Shown piece after piece: positions 32,879 through 36,230 of a stretch of DNA of 36,230 bases (position 1 is the stretch's first letter; every line of letters begins with the position of its first letter). Position numbers and translations under genes: made by a program. The notes beneath the pieces were generated by a model that was not told the origin of the DNA, ran no database searches, and worked only from the letters and a program-made list of their open reading frames with translations. The DNA comes from Candidatus Hydrogenedentota bacterium (GTDB lineage: Bacteria > Hydrogenedentota > Hydrogenedentia > Hydrogenedentales > CAITNO01). Location: positions 1-36,230 of the forward strand of contig JAAYBJ010000291.1 of assembly GCA_012730105.1 (NCBI GenBank). Direction: 5' to 3'.

Positions 32879-34623
32879 GGCGCGCCCTCCCTGTCCCGGC
32901 CGTCGAGGGGGAAATGGCCGTTGTCCGCGGCATAGCCTTCGGCGATGCTGCGCAGCAGGATTTCCGTGTCGGCCATGTGTTCGCCGAGGCGGCAGGCGAT
33001 TTCCTGCACCGTGGAAAGATTGCGGCGGATCACTTCCTGGGCGCGCTGGGCGATCTGGTCGCGCTGCATTTCGCGCCGGGTCACGTCCAGGATGACCGCG
33101 CCGACGACCTGGCCGGGCTCCAGCGTGAAAATGGTGATGTTCAGCAGGCGGTTCCCGTCGCGGTAATGGTCGTAATGAACCTCGCGGTCAAAGGTCAACG
33201 CGGTGCGGAACATGTCGGCGAAGGGCAGCACCTTCTCCAGCGAACAATTCTTGAGGCCGGGGCAGGCGTCGTAAACTTCCGAGACCTCTTCGCCGAACAT
33301 GCGCCCGAAGCGCTCATTGCATTCGACGATACGCAGGTCGGCGTCTACGATGACCACGCCCGACGGCATGGAACGCAGGAGCGCGTTGGCTTTCTTGTGG
33401 GCCAGGTCGCGCATGTAGGACACGCACATGGACGGCTCGGCCGAACCGGCCACCAGGGCGGCGGCGAATTCACGGCAACTGTTGTACCCGCAGCCCGAGC
33501 AGTTCAATTCATCTTCACGGCGTTTCTTTCCAATCTGGCGCAGGGCGTCCTGGATTCGGACCGGATCCGGTTCAGGGATATTCGCCGCTTCGGGGGCCAA
33601 CACCCGCTCAATATCCACCCGGGGTGTGCGTGCGACCGGCGCGGGCGGCGTTTGCGCGCGATCTTCCACTTCCATGCGTTTTGCCAGCGTCGGCGCAGGC
33701 GCCGTGGCGCAGGGGCCGCCGATGCAGCCGCCCTCGCAGGCCAGCGCCTCGACAAACACGGGGTGTTCCAGGGTCGCCGGGTCCAAACCTGTAAGGGCCT
33801 TGCGAATATTGTCAACGCCCGAGACGGTGACAAAGCGCACGTGGCTGTAATCACCCAGGAGGCGGATGCTCTCCGTCATGCCGCCCTCGATGGGATACAG
33901 GGCGCCTTCCGCGGCGGTTTCGGGGACAAACGCGTCCCCCGCCGCTGTGGTTTGAGCAGGCGTGATTCCCGCCAGGGTGAACCACTCGCGCAGTTCCTCA
34001 AAAGTCAACGCAAGGTCCAGCAACTCCGGATACGTGTCCGCCTCATTTTTCTTGGCAATGCACGGCCCGAAAAAAAGGATGCGTATGTCCGGGCCGAACT
34101 GCCTGCGCAGCAGGGCGCAATGGGCCAGGACCGGCGAATGGAGTTGGGTAAGCACGGGCGAATGGACGGGCAGGTACTTGCGCACCAGCGACACCGCGGC
34201 CGGGCAGGCTGAAGAAATATGGATGCCCGGCGTTCCGGCGGCCAGCGATCGTGCCACGGTCGCCGACACTTCCTGGGCGCCCAGGGCGGTTTCGCTCACA
34301 CCGGCAAAGCCAAGGCGTTTCAGTGCCGCGACCATGCGGGTCGCGGGCACGCCGGGAAATTCGCCGACCCACGAGGGGGCCAATGAGGCATACACTGCGC
34401 CGCCACGGCCCAGGAGGTGCCGGGCCCGGCTCAGGTCGTTCCGGATTTTTTTCGCGTGGGCGGGGCATACTTCCACGCAGGAGCCGCAGGTGATGCATAG
34501 CGACGGGGTGACCCTGGCGTGTCCGTTTTCCACGCGAATGGCCTTCACCGGGCACTGCCGCAGGCATTTGTAGCAGTCCTGGCAGGCGGTCTCCGCGGTG
34601 TATATCGGAAATTGCCGTTCCAT
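32875..34623 (-). CDS. hydS: Sensory [FeFe]-hydrogenase with PAS domain (HydS, group C)
   Basis: The 582-residue protein has two N-terminal [4Fe-4S] ferredoxin motifs (14-24, 43-53), a hydrogenase-like domain, a four-cysteine cluster (CSGCGYNSC, 375-383, plus Cys400) and a PAS domain (about 412-515), ending in a short helical segment without a kinase. The H-cluster ligands are kept as Cys140, Cys188, Cys296 and Cys300. The first signature reads SSACPA, so Ala139 replaces the proton-relay Cys, and GPCIAKK replaces MPC. These are marks of sensory rather than catalytic enzymes. The ATG at 34623 has GGGAG seven bases before it; a GTG at 34629 is less likely. It follows the small ferredoxin gene by two bases and overlaps the phosphatase gene. 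Confidence 0.93.
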   Translation of the reverse strand: MERQFPIYTAETACQDCYKCLRQCPVKAIRVENGHARVTPSLCITCGSCVEVCPAHAKKIRNDLSRARHLLGRGGAVYASLAPSWVGEFPGVPATRMVAALKRLGFAGVSETALGAQEVSATVARSLAAGTPGIHISSACPAAVSLVRKYLPVHSPVLTQLHSPVLAHCALLRRQFGPDIRILFFGPCIAKKNEADTYPELLDLALTFEELREWFTLAGITPAQTTAAGDAFVPETAAEGALYPIEGGMTESIRLLGDYSHVRFVTVSGVDNIRKALTGLDPATLEHPVFVEALACEGGCIGGPCATAPAPTLAKRMEVEDRAQTPPAPVARTPRVDIERVLAPEAANIPEPDPVRIQDALRQIGKKRREDELNCSGCGYNSCREFAAALVAGSAEPSMCVSYMRDLAHKKANALLRSMPSGVVIVDADLRIVECNERFGRMFGEEVSEVYDACPGLKNCSLEKVLPFADMFRTALTFDREVHYDHYRDGNRLLNITIFTLEPGQVVGAVILDVTRREMQRDQIAQRAQEVIRRNLSTVQEIACRLGEHMADTEILLRSIAEGYAADNGHFPLDGRDREGAP

Positions 34624-34625
34624 GA

Positions 34626-34886
34626 TCACACTCCCGTTTCCCTGACAAAATGGTTTTCCAAAAGATCCAACAACATGCCCTCGTCCACATGAGGATAGCG
34701 TGTCCCGTCGATCACCAGGTTGGGTCCGTCCGCGCAGCGCCCTTCACAGCGGCTGCCCGTGATCTCCACCAGGTCCTTCAGGCCCCGCTCCACAAGGAAT
34801 TCTTCAATCATCGGCAGCAGGCGCCGGTTGCCCCGGGCGAAACAGGAACTGCCCATGCAGATGATGATGGTGTGGCGCGCGTTCAT
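34626..34886 (-). CDS. Free-standing thioredoxin-like [2Fe-2S] ferredoxin
   Basis: The 86 residues form a single [2Fe-2S] domain with Cys10, Cys15, Cys47 and Cys51 (CMGSSC and SRCEGRC), like the C-terminal part of NuoE or the N-terminal part of HydB. It overlaps rex by four bases and ends two bases before hydS. It could carry electrons to the sensory hydrogenase or to HydABC; position favours HydS. Confidence 0.88.
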   Translation of the reverse strand: MNARHTIIICMGSSCFARGNRRLLPMIEEFLVERGLKDLVEITGSRCEGRCADGPNLVIDGTRYPHVDEGMLLDLLENHFVRETGV

Positions 34887-35590
34887 GATGTCGTCTCCTG
34901 GCGGCGTGCCTGCCTTGCCCGGTCTTTCTTGTCTTCACCGCGCAGCAGCGCCGTCAGTTTGCTGGACAGCACGCCCAGCGAGTTGAACAGGTTTTCGTTC
35001 TGTACGATGATGCCGTCAGGGACTGTGAGCGCGGTGGGCGCAAAGTTCCACAGCGCCCGTATCCCGGTCATGATCATAAGATCACACACCGGCTGGGCCT
35101 GTTCCGCGGGTACGGTGAGAATGCCGATATGCACCTTCATCCGTTCCAGCAGGTTCGGCAGTTTCAACAGGGGGAATACGGGAATGCCGTGCACTTCCGA
35201 ACCCTGTTTCATCGGATTGGTGTCGAAGGCGGCGACGATGTTGACACCGTAGCGGTTGAAGGGCCGATAACCCAGCAGGGCGGTGCCCAGACTGCCCACG
35301 CCGACCAGCACGGCGTCGCGGGCGTTGTTCCAGCCCAGGAAATCTTCCATCTGCTGGAAAAGGGCTTCCGTTTCGTAGCCGACCTTGGGCCGGCCGACCG
35401 CCCCGGCCAGCGCCAGGTCTTTGCGCACCTGGGTGGGATCCAGATTCAGTTCGTTGCCGATTTGGGTGCAGGACACGCGTGCCACCCCTTCCCGGGCGAG
35501 TCGATGCAGTACTTGGCAGTAATTGGGCAACCGCCGCAAGGTCGGTTCCGGAATACCTTTAATTGCGCTGTTTTTGGGTTGTGGCGTCAT
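34883..35590 (-). CDS. rex: Redox-sensing transcriptional repressor Rex
   Basis: The 235-residue protein has an N-terminal winged helix (about 14-66; EPTLRRLPNYCQVL, SCTQIGNELNLDPTQVRKDLA) and a C-terminal Rossmann domain that binds NADH/NAD+ (VGVGSLGTAL, 96-105). Rex leaves its DNA when NADH is high. It is the first gene of the hydrogenase operon and should repress it and itself, matching the operator-like repeats at the promoter. AGGA lies 12 bases before the ATG. Confidence 0.95.
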   Translation of the reverse strand: MTPQPKNSAIKGIPEPTLRRLPNYCQVLHRLAREGVARVSCTQIGNELNLDPTQVRKDLALAGAVGRPKVGYETEALFQQMEDFLGWNNARDAVLVGVGSLGTALLGYRPFNRYGVNIVAAFDTNPMKQGSEVHGIPVFPLLKLPNLLERMKVHIGILTVPAEQAQPVCDLMIMTGIRALWNFAPTALTVPDGIIVQNENLFNSLGVLSSKLTALLRGEDKKDRARQARRQETTS

Positions 35591-35641
35591 GGTGTTAAGG
35601 TATCCTATTGGTTTGGCGTTGGTTAGTGCGATTTCATGCGG

Positions 35642-35693
35642 CTTTTATTCGAGAACTATTTATCGAGAACTTCTTATCGAGAAGATTTTCTCG
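35642..35693 (-). promoter_or_regulatory. Operator-like repeat cluster at the start of the rex-hyd operon
   Basis: On the minus strand the sequence has three 14-base tandem units starting with TTCTCGA (35683..35670, 35669..35656, 35655..35642; TTCTCGATAAGAAG, TTCTCGATAAATAG, TTCTCGAATAAAAG). The first unit also forms half of an inverted repeat CGAGAA-N4-TTCTCG (35678-35693), directly after the -10 box and covering the predicted start site. The size and position suit a repressor; Rex is the obvious candidate, though the sequence is not the classic TTGTGA-type Rex box. Confidence 0.65.
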
Positions 35694-35694
35694 T

Positions 35695-35723
35695 ATTATA
35701 CCCAAAAAAAAGGGCCGTGTCAA
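35695..35723 (-). promoter_or_regulatory. Perfect-consensus sigma-70 promoter of the rex-hyd operon
   Basis: On the minus strand TTGACA (35723..35718) and TATAAT (35700..35695) match the consensus at all 12 positions with the ideal 17-base spacer, which contains a T8 run. The start site is expected near 35688. The rex ATG is about 100 bases downstream. Confidence 0.9.
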
Positions 35724-35780
35724 GCTTTTCCGAAATTTTTTTTCACGAGGACATACGGGCAAGCCGACAGGCAGAAAAAT

Positions 35781-36230
35781 CGCTTAGGGCCATTTCGCTG
35801 ACAAATAATTATGCGTTCTGTTTTAAGTATAGATAACCGAGAAGAGTGCCATGTTTTGATTTGTCTCAAAGACCCAAAAACAACGCGTCATTCCGGTTTT
35901 TCGCGGTGGGGAAAAGACAGGTATCGAAGCGTGTGCCAGGCCGCGAAAAGACCGGAATCTATCTTTGGAAGCCGCGTGTAAGGAACAGATCGTGTCAGAT
36001 GTATTTTTTAAGATGGGAAAAGGGCATTTATTGCAGCGGGACGAATCTGGATTCCGGTCTTTTTCGCGTTGTACAGTACCGTTCTTCGATGCTGGCCAAA
36101 GATCGCGAAAAAACCGGAATGACGCTGCTTAAGGTTGTTTATAATGAAACGATAAATACGTTGATACGGGTGTGTTTCACGTGTTTGTTTCTGACTGAGA
36201 TGCTGCGTTTCGGTTGCGCCAAAGGCGCCA
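35781..36230 (+). repeat. Long interspersed repeat, copy 2 (cut by window end)
   Basis: Same element as at 6592-7041, same orientation, about 91% identical. The four inner elements lie at about 35888-35903, 35942-35958, 36051-36068 and 36104-36123. The two inner elements (B, C) are unchanged between copies, while the sequence around them differs. The stretch 35724-35780 shows nothing. Confidence 0.85.

Noticed and set aside
35642-35693. The 14-base repeats as a CRISPR-like array
   Set aside because: The units are contiguous, only 14 bases, without spacers, and placed exactly at a promoter start site.
1-36230. tRNA, rRNA or CRISPR loci
   Set aside because: Reading the intergenic regions showed no tRNA-like cloverleaf, rRNA stretch or regularly spaced repeats; a covariance search was not possible here.

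Overview
The window looks like a chromosomal segment of a Gram-negative, largely anaerobic bacterium of PVC-like type. The envelope is Gram-negative: there are lipoprotein signals, a beta-barrel porin and Tat signals. The sulfatase and the Gfo/Idh/MocA oxidoreductase, both with twin-arginine leaders, are typical of Planctomycetes, Lentisphaerae and related candidate phyla. A complete electron-bifurcating type [FeFe] hydrogenase operon under Rex, and a potassium-dependent membrane pyrophosphatase, point to a fermentative, energy-limited lifestyle. Candidate phylum Hydrogenedentota is a reasonable guess, but the sequence alone cannot fix it.

Layout. (1) 236-4863, minus strand: acpP, fabF, rnc, hppA, ending in a clean intrinsic terminator. 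(2) 5099-6541: an acidic amino acid/dicarboxylate symporter. (3) 6592-7041: a non-coding 450-bp interspersed repeat, with a second ~91% identical copy at 35781-36230. (4) 7133-12644: a TlpA-like thioredoxin, then a sodium:solute symporter operon with three small associated genes behind a near-perfect sigma-54 promoter, a convergent sigma-54 activator, and a zinc-ribbon membrane protein. (5) 12893-18931: lipoproteins, a TPR membrane protein, a radical SAM/SPASM protein with a small membrane partner, and a secreted transglutaminase-like protein. (6) 19052-24142: an accessory stretch with fold-back repeats, the Gfo/Idh/MocA oxidoreductase, a decayed gene remnant, an MNT-HEPN toxin-antitoxin pair whose toxin has a nonsense codon, the 3' scrap of a second oxidoreductase gene, and a sulfatase. 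(7) 24322-26772, minus: a doubly degenerate receiver-GGDEF protein and a porin. (8) 27195-35723, minus: rex, a free [2Fe-2S] protein, a sensory hydrogenase (HydS), a SpoIIE-type phosphatase, hydC, hydB, hydA. A consensus sigma-70 promoter precedes it with a tandem/inverted operator at the start site, and a strong terminator follows it.

How the parts fit. The last operon links H2/NADH/ferredoxin metabolism (HydABC) to two regulatory inputs: Rex, which reads NADH/NAD+, and a HydS-phosphatase pair that probably reads H2 or redox state. The symporter operon at 7956 appears to be controlled by sigma-54, and the only activator in the window lies directly convergent to it. The accessory stretch 20591-22186 shows gene decay and repeat insertion.
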